A stretch of 64,000 bases of DNA from Macrosoma leucophasiata (taxonomy: Eukaryota > Arthropoda > Insecta > Lepidoptera > Hedylidae). A model generated the notes under the pieces. That model was not told the origin of the DNA, searched no databases, and worked only from the letters and a program-made list of their open reading frames with translations. Numbering within the stretch: the stretch's first letter is position 1; every line of letters begins with the position of its first letter. Positions 45,741-55,998 of this stretch are shown one piece after another. A program made the translations under genes and the position numbers. The DNA is taken from positions 144,001 to 208,000 of the forward strand of contig JAWQUS010000003.1 in the NCBI GenBank assembly GCA_036365455.1. The letters run 5' to 3'.

Positions 45741-46344
45741 GGACAATCCACTAACATACTAGCAATTTGTGAAATGTCATAGATTATGAAACTAAAGACA
45801 AAACAAAAGCGGGCAAAGCACTTCGCAACTATCCGAAAATGAAACCAAATTGTGTTGTTGTGAGCTATTATTGAGTGGGAGCGGCGCGACGCGCGCCATC
45901 CTGAATGTCAGAAAGTCAGAACTATTGCCGAACGCTGCGCTGGCGACACTCAATTGATTGTAGTCAATGGATCATTTGGACGGCGTTCGTTAATCGGTCA
46001 CGGAGGGCAGCGGGCCTTTGGACCTCATTGCCGTCAATTGCCAACTCTTGCGACCAATCAGCGGCAATTACTTAAGAATGGGGCACCCAAATACGTTTCC
46101 TTTATTTTTTCTCTGTGTCCTATTTCTTCATGTAGGTAATTAGTAGATAGTGTACCTACAAATTGCCAGCGCACTTTGGAAAAATTCACCCACGTCTGCT
46201 TGACCTATAATTTCGAAACGAGGAAATCCGATTGCGAACAAAAGTTCTCAAGGCGGCTTTTACGTCATGAAAGCTCAACAAGTAAAAACTTGTTGAACGG
46301 AATATAGATGTGTACTACTTTAGAGGTTCACATCTAGATTTTGG
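45741..46344. other. Intergenic sequence, nothing recognised
   Basis: Mixed composition; no clear features. Confidence 0.35.
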
Positions 46345-46600
46345 ACACCTATGTAGGCCCCGTAATAACTAACACAGAGATATAACAACTAAGGTCTGAC
46401 GGGTGGAAATGCATCTGGATTTTGACCACAGATCACCGTCTAAAACGGTGAACACGGATCCGAACACATATTCACTAATGCGGTATCTATTGGGGGTAAT
46501 CTGTGATTTTGACCTCTGAATTTTGTGTAGATGTCTGATCAGATTTTGTGTAGACTCCTGTCATAGCTTGTAAACTACATACTTGTTTACCATCTTTCCC
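46345..46600 (+). mobile_element. SINE-like family A, rearranged tail copies
   Basis: Two partial tails in series: CACAGAG...GGTGGAAATGCATCTGGATT and GATTTTGACCTCTGAATTTTG...GTAAACTACATACTTGTTTACC. They are diverged. Confidence 0.55.
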
Positions 46601-47029
46601 AGAACCGGAGGCTTATAGCGGATCACAGCTGCCCGCTTCCCATCCCTTAGTCCGCCACTAATACCTATCCTTGATCGTCACTTCATAACAAAAGAAAACC
46701 ACCAAAACCACCCACAACTTGATAGTCTGTAACTTGATTAGTCTAATTCTGCAATATCTGAAAGAGAGAATTGCAAAACGACGTCGCACGAACATGTGAC
46801 AATCAGATCGAAATGCGTTACAAATGATGACGAGATGCAGATGCGATTCTGATGAGTTTGCAATCGAAACGGACATTGCTTTCTGTCCTGCGCAACATAA
46901 TACACTGCACTTTTTATGACTAGTGCAGAATATAATAGGTATTTAACGGTGGCGAAGTGACGATCGCAAGCAATGGCGGCAGTTTTATCGCGGGACACTG
47001 CTGCCCATCCCGCGTTTTACTTTACCTAC
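46601..47029. other. Intergenic sequence, nothing recognised
   Basis: Two overlapping minus-strand frames of 72-86 codons look random. Confidence 0.35.
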
Positions 47030-47330
47030 CTTTTGGTGGTAGAGCTCCACTGACAGAGTTCGTGAACGTAGGCAACACCGCACCTTATCTACTTACCACT
47101 AAATTATAGTGTTCATTATCGTGTTCCCGTCATGTGATAATGCACACTCCCGTAATTTCCGGTATAGAGGCAGAGACCTAAGGACCACGTAAATGAGGGT
47201 GTAAGCACGACCCATGTATCTACAATTGAAAACTCCGGTTTAACGTAGGTACGTTTAATTCAGGTTACAGTAATTACTTACCATCAATGTCAACTGTATG
47301 CTTGTTGGCACTTCATGACTTAGCAAGCCA
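47030..47330 (+). mobile_element. SINE-like family A, full-span diverged copy
   Basis: Head GGTGGTAGAGCTCCACTGAC at 47036, CACCGCACCTTATCTACTTA, GTAATTTCCGGTATAGAGGC, and tail CTGTATGCTTGTTGGCACTT. The middle has diverged or been replaced. Confidence 0.7.
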
Positions 47331-48034
47331 CTGCGCACAATGCAGGGTTCCGTTTGTCAGGACATTTTAACAGTTAATCGACTATTAAATCATAATCATA
47401 AATTTGTTGATTGTAAAAGTCTACTTAGCTGTGATAGTTTTCCTTTAAATATATATATATTTTCGCATTGTCAAGCACCGCTGTTTAGCTGGCATGGCAG
47501 AGGACATTTGAGTCTTAACAAAAAATGGCAATTTGAAGCTTACCTTATATTGCACAAACGAAACCCGCAAAAAGTAATGTTCTAAAACTTTACTGTTATT
47601 CTCTATCTAACGACACTTACAATATGGAACATGCTGGACATGGCAAAACTTATAAGGGTTCCTTGTAGACTACAAAACTCTAAATAACTGCCGCTAAGAT
47701 GTAATGTTCAATGCTGCCTTATAGAGGATGGGTGTAGGCAAGGTGTAGGTTCCAAGCTCATCATCAACGTGGAAGATATAGTTTAAATTGATAAAAAAAC
47801 CGTTTTGAAGTGAATACCTACTCCCATAGACCTAAATATTATTGGTCCATGATACCTACCTACCTATTAACTTTCACCTACTTAATAAAAAGCAGTAATT
47901 TTTACGTGTGATGCTTAAGAGGCCTAAATTGATATTTTTTGCCTATGTCGTGAAGCACAAGCCTTATGCTTGTGCTTCGCATTGATGGTGAGTGAATACA
48001 GCCTATACCTAAATATCTACAAAATTCAAGAGAT
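47331..48034. other. Intergenic sequence with one hairpin
   Basis: GAAGCACAAGC pairs with GCTTGTGCTTC across CTTAT at about 47953-47979. An 81-codon plus-strand frame near 47340 is not recognised. Confidence 0.4.
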
Positions 48035-48250
48035 TTCAATATAGATGCGTTGCTACTCCAGACGCTGACGCTAGTTTTTTCACGAAATTACAGGGCCGTA
48101 CTTTACCACCCGACAGGGACACGATAGCGCTGATCTCCGAGCGGCAAGTGGATCATGTGATGCGGTGCGCGGCGGCGGGTGACTGGGCGGTGCCTGCGGC
48201 CGCTCCGTCACTGGAGCTCTACCTGGTGGTCGGGTGGTCGGGGTGGTCGG
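48035..48250 (-). mobile_element. SINE-like family A, head-half copy with GGTCGGGT expansion
   Basis: TAGATGCGTTGCTACTCC, TACAGGGCCGTACTTTACCA and GTCACTGGAGCTCTACC mark the inverted head half. A GGTGGTCGG micro-expansion follows at about 48222-48256. Confidence 0.65.
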
Positions 48251-48454
48251 GGTGGTTAATCTCTTGGATATTTTGGAAAGGAGGTCAGGCTGCAAGGTTC
48301 TCAAATAAAATAACTGTGATTTGTTAATACATGTATTAGTGTTCAAAATAATATTAATTTGTGACCGACATCAGGTATAGACTACATGGCACCACGTGAC
48401 GCACGCCGCGACGCAAGATCGCCGATCAGAGGACAAACTGACTGTGTTGTAACT

Positions 48455-48628
48455 ACACCGGCGTTTCTTAACCTCGGGTCGCGACTCTAAGTCGGGTAGC
48501 GAGCGGCATTGGTCGCAAGAATTTTTTTGAATATCCCGACTGGATCCTTAGCACGGCAGGCGGGGTCACGGGCTTCAAATGTATATGTTTCGGGTCGTCA
48601 GTTAAAAAGGTTAAAAAACGCTGATCAA
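48455..48628. mobile_element. MITE-like element with hAT-style termini
   Basis: Left end CGGCGTTTCTTAACCTCGGG and right end, complemented, CAGCGTTTTTTAACCTTTTT match over about 15 bases around 160 bp of non-coding sequence. Termini of the form CAGNG...TTAACC recall hAT elements. I could not find a convincing 8-bp target duplication. Confidence 0.55.
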
Positions 48629-50593
48629 CTCATAACTATTGTATCTAGTTGCAATCTGAATTTTCCACTGAGTTAACTTTTGTACAAAATTAAATGTTAA
48701 CACGTCGCCATTTGAAAAATATTTAAATAAATTTGTTTTTAAAAAACAATGACATTTTACAAATAGATGTGTTTTCCACACTTCTACAGTGACAAAATAA
48801 ACTGCAGATTCCTTTTTTTACTACAGACTTACCACAATTGTAACTTTCTCTACGCTGTTTGTATATTTGTAAAACGTCTTTGTTTACAATATTTTATTGA
48901 AATAGTGAGAAGATATGCTTGCGTTGCGGCGGGTCTGTTACAACATCTAGGTACACTTACACTTTACTTAAACATTAAATTAAGCACACCAATAAACTAC
49001 AGCCGGCCTCGGCGGCGGATGCGCCTCTAAACAAATGTTGGGCAAAATTTAACTGTATGAACCATTAAAATAAGCAATTATATCGTTATAATTGTAACCA
49101 TCAGTTAACAGTTGATCATAATATAGAAAGTTGCTACGAGCTCCAGTCGTTGAAATAAGACGGATTTATCGCAGAGATAAATCCAAGAAACGAACAAGTC
49201 ATTAGTTCATTTCTTTTAATGATTACGTACAGTGACAGTTTGCCCAACACTGCAAAACATTCAACGCTCCTCATCCCGTGTCCGCACACCACACAACACT
49301 GCTTGGCTTACTTCATGCAAACTACCGACTACCGATGGCAGTTTACACTATCGGTAACACTTACACTTGTACATACAAGTTCCTGATAAATATTCTACAA
49401 TAAGACACATTTTTATAAAATTCCTATGTTTACAATTATAGTAGGTAGGTACATATCGAATATGAAGAGCAAGCAAACCATGTCACATTTTTATAACGCG
49501 GCATGTTAAATCGTAATATTAATCACTGTAAATACACCAATTTATTTTGTGAGACTGGTTTTATTTTTCTTCTTTGTAACGTCTTGTCACAATTTCATGA
49601 GTTATTAATTTAATAACGACACAACGCGTATCACAGTGATTTTGGAATGAAAAAGTAGTGGGATAGATGTGTGGCGGCCGGCGCATCTTAACATTAACCT
49701 AACAAGAATCAGTCGAAACAGAATCATAAAACTCAATCAACGCAACGATAAAGCCGCAGCGATACAACACAAATAAGTCTTTCAATTTGTACTTGGCTAG
49801 CACATTATGGCTAACACAAAAATATTCACATACATTAATGAGTATTTAATTATGAACTTATACAAAAAATGCTTTACAAGCGGGTGAACCAGCAGATTGC
49901 ACGACGCTGGGTCGAGACACAACCCACAACCCGCCATCGCCAGCCACTCGCAGCATCTCAACAACAAACGGCTGTCAGCTGCCTCGTCATCACTCTTTTA
50001 AATAGTTACAGAACAACAGAAATAAATAAATAATATAAGTTACTTCACCATCGTCAGAAAAACCATAAATGGAATAAATACGTGAGCCTCGAAACCTCAT
50101 AGTCTCAAGCCCTACGTTCACCACTGAGTTACCCGCTTAACTACCCCTAGACTGCACAACAAAAATATTTTTGTGCCGACCATAATGTTGCATGATATAA
50201 AATATATTTATAAGAAAATAAATGGAAAGAAAATCAGTCTCAACTTAAATACTTAGATAAGTTAGCAATATGGCAGTGAAATAGTTCACGAATAGATATG
50301 TCACACATCATCTGGTTCCATAGTTTATCTTTGGTCATAGTTTTTAACATGTTCAATCAGTTGATTTTTAAGCCACGAAGGAGTTCAAAGATTCGAAGAT
50401 TTATTTGCCAGGTAAATACATGTCAGTCGTTATTTAAACTTACTAAAATTAAATAACATAAAAATATTTCAACTTTTGTATGTATAACAAGAAATACAAA
50501 TTTTATAACCCTTTATTGATATTATAACGGTATCCTGAAATGTTCGTGGCAGCGTGAGGAGAGGAAGGAAGCCGCGGTGGCTCGCTCCCCGTG
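48629..50593. other. Intergenic sequence, about 2 kb, nothing recognised
   Basis: AT-rich sequence. Open frames are short and random-looking. No RNA gene was recognised. Confidence 0.4.
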
Positions 50594-50735
50594 TCAGTCG
50601 CCGGTCTGTCGCCGGCCGGTCGCCGGTCGGTCGCCGGCCGGTCACCGTTCGGTCGCCGGTCGGTCGCCGGTCGGTCGCCGGTCGGTCGCCGGTCGGTCGC
50701 CGGTCGGTCGCCGGTCGGTCGCCGCTCGGTGGCGG
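50594..50735. repeat. 11-bp GC-rich minisatellite (GTCGGTCGCCG)n
   Basis: About 12 units with variants. Because 11 is not a multiple of 3, three units (33 bp) encode an 11-residue repeat (TGDRPATDRRP type) in every frame, giving spurious frames on both strands. Confidence 0.9.
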
Positions 50736-51355
50736 CCTGTATAGATGCCTCAAAGAGAAGTACCAGACTAGTACGCGAGATAAACTTACAAGTATAACGA
50801 TGTAAACTTACCACTAACACACATTTTGGTTACGAGTCACGACCTTACGCTACGATTAGTATAGTAATATCAAATCGATTTATGAATATATTATTCGGTT
50901 CATATTTTATTCTAAAGATATAATGTAAAATACATAGATACTGTGGGCCTGTGATTGGCCCACTATCTAGCGCTGTTATTTGCGGGTATCTGTTATTTTA
51001 AAAGGATAGTGTATAAAGAATAAAATAATAAGTAAGTACGGGAGCTCACATAGTTATAGATCATAAAGCTGCTTGAGGAATTCTAACAAATTCTTGCACA
51101 TTCATAGTACAAATGCAGAAAGTAAGTTAACATTTGCAGATTTTGTCTTTTAGATCCAATTCAGTCTTGTGCAAATATGCCTCATTCATCAATATTCTTA
51201 AATTAGGAATAAATACAATGATAAATGCAAAAAAGATCAGACATCACTCAAATCTTCTTATGTTTTCTTAAATTCAGGCGGTTAATGGCCCAGAAATATG
51301 TAATCAAGAAGAACTGTTCAGCAGAATTGTGATGTTTTTTTTTTTTTATAGTGCT
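50736..51355. other. Intergenic sequence, nothing recognised
   Basis: AT-rich spacer between the minisatellite and the 3' side of gene B. Confidence 0.4.
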
Positions 51356-51425
51356 TCAAACGCATAACCTTGGCTTCACGCCTGTATTCCCCGAAGAGAG
51401 GCATAGGTGAAATAATGCATTTAAG
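51356..51425 (+). repeat. Retroposon tail fragment (CGAAGGGGTAGG type)
   Basis: GGCTTCACGCCTGTATTCCC then CGAAGAGAGGCATAGGTG resembles the RTE/SINE tail at 24275 and 41240. Poly-T lies just left of it. Confidence 0.5.
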
Positions 51426-51461
51426 CATAAATGCGTTTTGCTCCACGTATATACGATGGAG

Positions 51462-51467
51462 TTTATT
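51462..51467 (-). promoter_or_regulatory. Candidate polyadenylation signal of tetraspanin gene B
   Basis: AATAAA on the minus strand, about 45 bases after the last array unit. It is the first canonical hexamer after the gene B stop. If used, the 3' UTR would include the whole 126-bp array. Confidence 0.45.
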
Positions 51468-51509
51468 GACATTTTCAGGAATTCAAGCTCCTGATAGTGG
51501 ATATCACGG

Positions 51510-52631
51510 TCCCTAGGCCTTGTGCGCGGGGTGGGGGTGTGCGCGCAGGCAGAGCGCGAGGGCGAGCAGGAGGGCGGCGGCGTGCGCGGCGGCCAGCGCG
51601 GCGGCGGCGGCCAGGGGGGCGCGGGGGGCGCGCGGCCCCTAGGCCTTGTGCGCGGGGTGGGGGTGTGCGCGCAGGCAGAGCGCGAGGGCGAGCAGGAGGG
51701 CGGCGGCGTGCGCGGCGGCCAGCGCGGCGGCGGCGGCCAGGGGGGCGCGGGGGGCGCGCGGCCCCTAGGCCTTGTGCGCGGGGTGGGGGTGTGCGCGCAG
51801 GCAGAGCGCGAGCGCGAGCAGGAGGGCGGCGGCGTGCGCGGCGGCCAGCGCGGCGGCGGCGGCCAGGGGGGCGCGGGGGGCGCGCGGCCCCTAGGCCTTG
51901 TGCGCGGGGTGGGGGTGTGCGCGCAGGCAGAGCGCGAGCGCGAGCAGGAGGGCGGCGGCGTGCGCGGCGGCCAGCGCGGCGGCGGCGGCCAGGGGGGCGC
52001 GGGGGGCGCGCGGCCCCTAGGCCTTGTGCGCGGGGTGGGGGTGTGCGCGCAGGCAGAGCGCGAGCGCGAGCAGGAGGGCGGCGGCGTGCGCGGCGGCCAG
52101 CGCGGCGGCGGCGGCCAGGGGGGCGCGGGGGGCGCGCGGCCCCTAGGCCTTGTGCGCGGGGTGGGGGTGTGCGCGCAGGCAGAGCGCGAGCGCGAGCAGG
52201 AGGGCGGCGGCGTGCGCGGCGGCCAGCGCGGCGGCGGCGGCCAGGGGGGCGCGGGGGGCGCGCGGCCCCTAGGCCTTGTGCGCGGGGTGGGGGTGTGCGC
52301 GCAGGCAGAGCGCGAGCGCGAGCAGGAGGGCGGCGGCGTGCGCGGCGGCCAGCGCGGCGGCGGCGGCCAGGGGGGCGCGGGGGGCGCGCGGCCCCTAGGC
52401 CTTGTGCGCGGGGTGGGGGTGTGCGCGCAGGCAGAGCGCGAGCGCGAGCAGGAGGGCGGCGGCGTGCGCGGCGGCCAGCGCGGCGGCGGCGGCCAGGGGG
52501 GCGCGGGGGGCGCGCGGCCCCTAGGCCTTGTGCGCGGGGTGGGGGTGTGCGCGCAGGCAGAGCGCGAGCGCGAGCAGGAGGGCGGCGGCGTGCGCGGCGG
52601 CCAGCGCGGCGGCGGCGGCCAGGGGGGCGCG
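51510..52631 (-). repeat. 126-bp tandem array of the tetraspanin B TM4/stop exon segment, about 9 units
   Basis: The stop-codon anchor CTAGGCCTTG (plus strand) recurs at 51513, 51639, 51765, 51891, 52017, 52143, 52269, 52395 and 52521, always 126 bases apart. The rightmost unit is the real end of the gene B coding sequence. Each unit to its left repeats the TM4 coding stretch (ALAAAHAAALLLALALCL), the HPHPAHKA tail and the TAG. Units are nearly identical; the two leftmost share GAGGGCGAGC where the others have GAGCGCGAGC. Since 126 is 42 codons, four of the six frames stay open for more than 1.1 kb as a mechanical by-product. Confidence 0.95.
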
Positions 52632-52751
52632 CGCGGCGGCGGCCAGCGCGGCGAGCGCGCGGGGGGCGCAGGGGGCGGCGTGCAGGCCGCGCGCGCCGCC
52701 GCTCGCCACCGGCACGCGCCGCGACACCTCGCACTCCGTCGGCTCCTCCGT
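52521..52751 (-). CDS. Tetraspanin gene B, last coding exon (end of large loop, TM4, stop)
   Basis: This exon has 76 codons plus TAG, from acceptor GTGCGCAG. It joins SCCA|TEEPTECEVS in phase 0, supplying the fifth and sixth loop cysteines (TECEV and HAAPCAP). A very Ala/Leu-rich TM4 follows (PLAAAAALAAAHAAALLLAL), then a short tail LRAHPHPAHKA. No acidic or Gln residue is visible in TM4, but a His lies in it. The 3' half of this exon, from about codon 40 to the stop, is the unit amplified in the adjoining 126-bp array, so the stop used is the first TAG. Slippage in the Ala-rich part could alter TM4 length between individuals. Confidence 0.9.
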   Translation of the reverse strand, partial: TEEPTECEVSRRVPVASGGARGLHAAPCAPRALAALAAAARAPLAAAAALAAAHAAALLLALALCLRAHPHPAHKA

Positions 52752-53364
52752 CTGCGCACACGCGACGATACTCATTTTATTAAAATCGCGCCGACGGACT
52801 CCGGTCGTCGTGTCGCGTCCCGCTCGCGCCCGGACGTCGCGACCGACCGATGCTCTCGGTGGTCTCGTCTGCGGCGAGACCCTCCCCGCGTGAAACGAGC
52901 GTCCCGTGGCGTACGGCAGACGCGCCCGCGGACGGATCGCAGTCCCCCCCCTCCGTCCGGAGTCGATCGCGACTCGCTGGCCGGTCGCGGGCGACGCCAG
53001 TTGTGAAAATTTAAAGCAGACACTCCGTAATCGAACGCACCCCATTATTAAAATTTATACGAAAGATATCAAATCGCCCTAGCGCAAGTCACGACCCTTC
53101 TTCCCTTCCCCCTGAGCGATCACTAGATGCGATCCTAGACCGATAGATTATACCCGAACTGAAAGAATACTATTATTCACCCGTCTCGTTCGTACGGTCT
53201 CACGAACGGCTAAAACACTGTGGGCATCCGGCAGTAGTCGAAGGGCGCATCGACAGACAGGCCGAGGTCTAAAGCACTGGCGACCGTATGGCGATATCGT
53301 ACGTGTCATAACTCCATCTAAAAATCTTTGTTCAGGAATCGCCCCGGTCATAAACAATACTGAC
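52752..53364. other. Intron 4 of gene B, partly very GC-rich
   Basis: The part nearest exon 5 (about 52780-53035) is CpG-dense with many CGACCG and CGCGAC motifs, unlike the AT-rich introns elsewhere. Open frames cross it without conserved coding. Confidence 0.5.
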
Positions 53365-53547
53365 CGCACAGCAGGAGGTGGGCACCCAGTAGTAAGCGGC
53401 GGGCGCGCCCACCGACAGGTCGAGGTCTCCCGTGCCCCCCTCGCCCCTCTCACCCCCGTCCCCCCCGTCCGCCGCGCCGCTCGCCACGTCGCGCGCCCAC
53501 TGCGAGTGCTGCCAGTCGCGGGCGCCGTCCGCACCGCAACACTCCAA
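53365..53547 (-). CDS. Tetraspanin gene B, loop-core exon with CCG and SCC motifs
   Basis: This exon has 61 codons, from acceptor TGTTCGGCAG to donor GTCAGT, phase 0 at both ends. It opens LECCGADGARDW, the diagnostic tetraspanin CCG motif, and closes YYWVPTSCCA, the PxSCC motif. Between them is an unusually long Gly/Glu/Asp-rich insert (GGDGGERGEGGTGDLD) at the variable, partner-binding part of the large extracellular loop. With the next exon it gives six loop cysteines, enough for three disulfides. This exon makes the family assignment secure. Confidence 0.95.
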
Positions 53548-53785
53548 CTGCCGAACATAAGTAGATAGTATAATTTTTTGCATACAAGATGGGAAGATGA
53601 TTCTATTCTTACAGTATTATTTAACAGGAGACGGCCTCCACCACAGCCCCCTTGGGGGAGCCAGCCGCCGTCCTGCAGCCGCAGGGCAGAAGAAGCTGCA
53701 GCAGAGGGGGATGCCCCGGTGCTGCATCCGCGTCGCGCGAATGGTGCGCGCGAAGACCAGTGATGATGAGGAGACGGCGTTGCGT

Positions 53786-54422
53786 CAGCGTGTGCGCGAG
53801 GCGATCGGCAATGCCCGGTGGCAGTGAGAGGGAGAGGGACAGTGAGGCGGGGTGTGCCGGCGGCAGTTACCCCGCGCTGGATGGCGTCGAGCACGTGTGT
53901 GCGCGCGGGCAGGCGGCCGTAGTCGTGCGCCAGCGTGTGCGCGAGGCGATCGGCAATGCCCGGTGGCAGTGAGAGGGAGAGGGAGAGGGAGAGGGACAGT
54001 GAGGCGGGGTGTGCCGGCGGCAGTTACCCCGCGCTGGATGGCGTCGAGCACGTGTGTGCGCGCGGGCAGGCGGCCGTAGTCGTGCGCCAGCGTGTGCGCG
54101 AGGCGGTCGGCAGTGCCCGGTGGCAGTGAGAGGGAGAGGGAGAGGGAGAGGGACAGTGAGGCGGGGTGTGCCGGCGGCAGTTACCCCGCGCTGGATGGCG
54201 TCGAGCACGTGTGTGCGCGCGGGCAGGCGGCCGTAGTCGTGCGCCAGCGTGTGCGCGAGGCGGTCGGCAGTGCCCGGTGGCAGTGAGAGGGAGAGGGAGA
54301 GGGAGAGGGACAGTGAGGCGGGGTGTGCCGGCGGCAGTTACCCCGCGCTGGATGGCGTCGAGCACGTGTGTGCGCGCGGGCAGGCGGCCGTAGTCGTGCG
54401 CCAGCGTGTGCGCGAGGCGGTC
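53786..54422 (-). repeat. 157-bp tandem array containing exon end and splice donor of tetraspanin B, about 4 units
   Basis: The anchor CAGCGTGTGCGCGAGG (plus) recurs at 53786, 53931, 54088, 54245 and 54402: one spacing of 145, then three of 157. The short unit lacks two 6-bp GAGAGG repeats. Each unit holds about 75 bp of exon (LAHTLAHDYGRLPARTHVLDAIQRG), the donor GGG|GTAACT and about 80 bp of intron. The rightmost copy is the functional exon end; three more copies of the donor lie in the intron at 54184, 54027 and 53870. Confidence 0.95.
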
Positions 54423-54550
54423 GTGCAGCGCGCGGCGCAGCTGCGGCAGGTGCGCGGCGCCCCACCAGGCCGCGGCGCCCTCCGCCACGCCGCTCAGCGC
54501 CAGCAGCGCGAACGCCGCCGCCAGCAACGACGCAGAGTTGCGCACCGCAC
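54342..54550 (-). CDS. Tetraspanin gene B, exon with TM3 and first part of large loop
   Basis: This 209-base exon enters in phase 1 (the split Gly codon shared with the previous exon) and leaves in phase 0. It follows acceptor GTATTCCAG and ends at donor GTAACT. It encodes AVRNSASLLAAAFALLALSG and VAEGAAAWW, a TM3 with an embedded Glu. The A/B helices of the large loop follow (LPQLRRALHDRLAHTLAHDY) and it ends HVLDAIQRG, directly preceding LECCG. Its last 75-80 bp form part of the 157-bp array. If a downstream duplicate donor were used, intron sequence would be read through, so the first donor is the simplest choice. Confidence 0.9.
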
Positions 54551-54699
54551 CTGGAATACGCACCACACACTTTGAGCGGGCCAGGCCTGAATATATTTCG
54601 TCTGGATTCTCCCACGCATAGAGATAATGCGTAAAGCCAAAAAAAATGTGTAGTCTTCGGATCAGACCACAAATTATTCCCTAAGCCCTCCAATTTATA

Positions 54700-55865
54700 T
54701 ATATATAATATAATAATAATAATACTCTTTATCGCACACAATAGATAACAATATAGAAATAAAACAATTAGGACATAAAGTTCAACAGGCGGCCTTATCG
54801 CTAACAGCGATTTCTTCCAGGCAACCTTACATGTAAAGAAACCAATTCAAAAAGTAGTAGGGGTGTACATAGTGATAAATTAAAAGTATCTAATTATAAT
54901 TAAACAGTAAGTGACCTGATAATAGAGCAAGGATAAAACAAACATACAAACATAAAAAATAACAGTTTTCAAAGAAAGATCCGAGAACAAGGCAGCAAAG
55001 AAGGAGTTAAAGAGACAGATAGTATGGTCTGACTTTAGTCTTAAACGACACCAATGTTTGAGCGCTCCTTATGGATAGTGGGAGTGAATTCCACAAATGA
55101 ACTGCTTTGGCAGTGCATGACTTATTGTAAAAGTTAGTAGAATGGGAAGGATATTTTAGCTTGAAATTGAATGAAGAGCGCAAAGTAAGCGAATTGGAAA
55201 GATGAAGAAAATGAAAGCGATCTTTTAAATATGTTGGAGTTTGTGAATTAAAAAGTATATTGAACAGAAGAAATAGCACATGAGGATTACGGCGAAGAGC
55301 GATTGGGAGCCATTGAAGCTGTTTACGAAATTCTGAAACGTAATCGTACTTACGCAAGCCAAATACGAACCTAATACATAAATTCTGAAGACGCTCCAAT
55401 TTATTGAGTTGCTCCTTAGTTAGATCAAGGTAACAGGTGTCGGCATAGTCAAATATAGGAAACAATAGGGAATGTACCAGCGTAATTTTAGTGGACATAG
55501 GTAAGAAATTAGGCAACCTTCTTATGGAATGTACAGCTGCAAATAACTTTTTACTCAAATTATTAATTTGTGGCACCCAAGATAAACGAATATCTAAAAC
55601 GATACCCAAGTTTTTAACAGTGTTACTGAAAGGGATAATATGGCCGTCAAATTTAACATTAGGAAGAGTGTCCCAGTTCACTTTAGACAATAACCTTGAA
55701 CTTCCAATAGTTATAAGTTGAGTTTTATTGGGATTGACTCGAAGCCTACAAGATTTACTCCATCGCAAAATAGAAGAAAGATCATCATTCAAGGCATTAA
55801 GTGCACTTGGAAGATCTTCCAGTGACGTATGAGAATATATTTGTAGATCATCTGCATACAAGTAT
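54700..55865 (-). mobile_element. 5'-truncated LINE (CR1/jockey-like) inside gene B intron
   Basis: An intact 284-codon frame (55861-55007) starts exactly at the catalytic MYADDLQIYSH. It continues LRVNPNKTQLITIGSS, NLGIVLDIRLSW, LVHSLLFPIFDYADTCY and LERLQNLCIRFVFGLRKYD to AVHLWNSLPLSIR. A 3' UTR with GGCGGCCTTATCGCTAACAG (plus strand) follows, ending in an (ATA)n tail at 54700-54725. It lies in the intron between the TM2 and TM3 exons in the same orientation as the gene. The unbroken frame indicates a recent insertion. Confidence 0.85.
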
Positions 55866-55998
55866 GTAGCCTAGTAATATACCATGTATGTAGAGCAGTT
55901 TCATAGTGCAGTGTAATACGGGATTATCTTAACGCCGAGTCAATCCCGAGGAAACTAAAAAGCTTATATATTGCATATTTAATAGAAAAGGTGCATAC

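Noticed and set aside
50469..50820. TGDRPATDRRP repeat protein
   Set aside because: The 11-bp minisatellite gives the same repeat in every frame; no start, splice or homology support.
51356..53006. Open frames of 428-494 codons on both strands, Pro/Arg/Gly-rich
   Set aside because: They are produced by a 126-bp (42-codon) tandem repeat that keeps any stop-free frame open. The true coding frame is the one with the stop, confirmed by tetraspanin exons.
53785..54741. Repeated His/Arg/Ala-rich frames across the 157-bp array
   Set aside because: Read-through of duplicated exon end and intron; only the rightmost copy is bounded by a proper acceptor and used donor.
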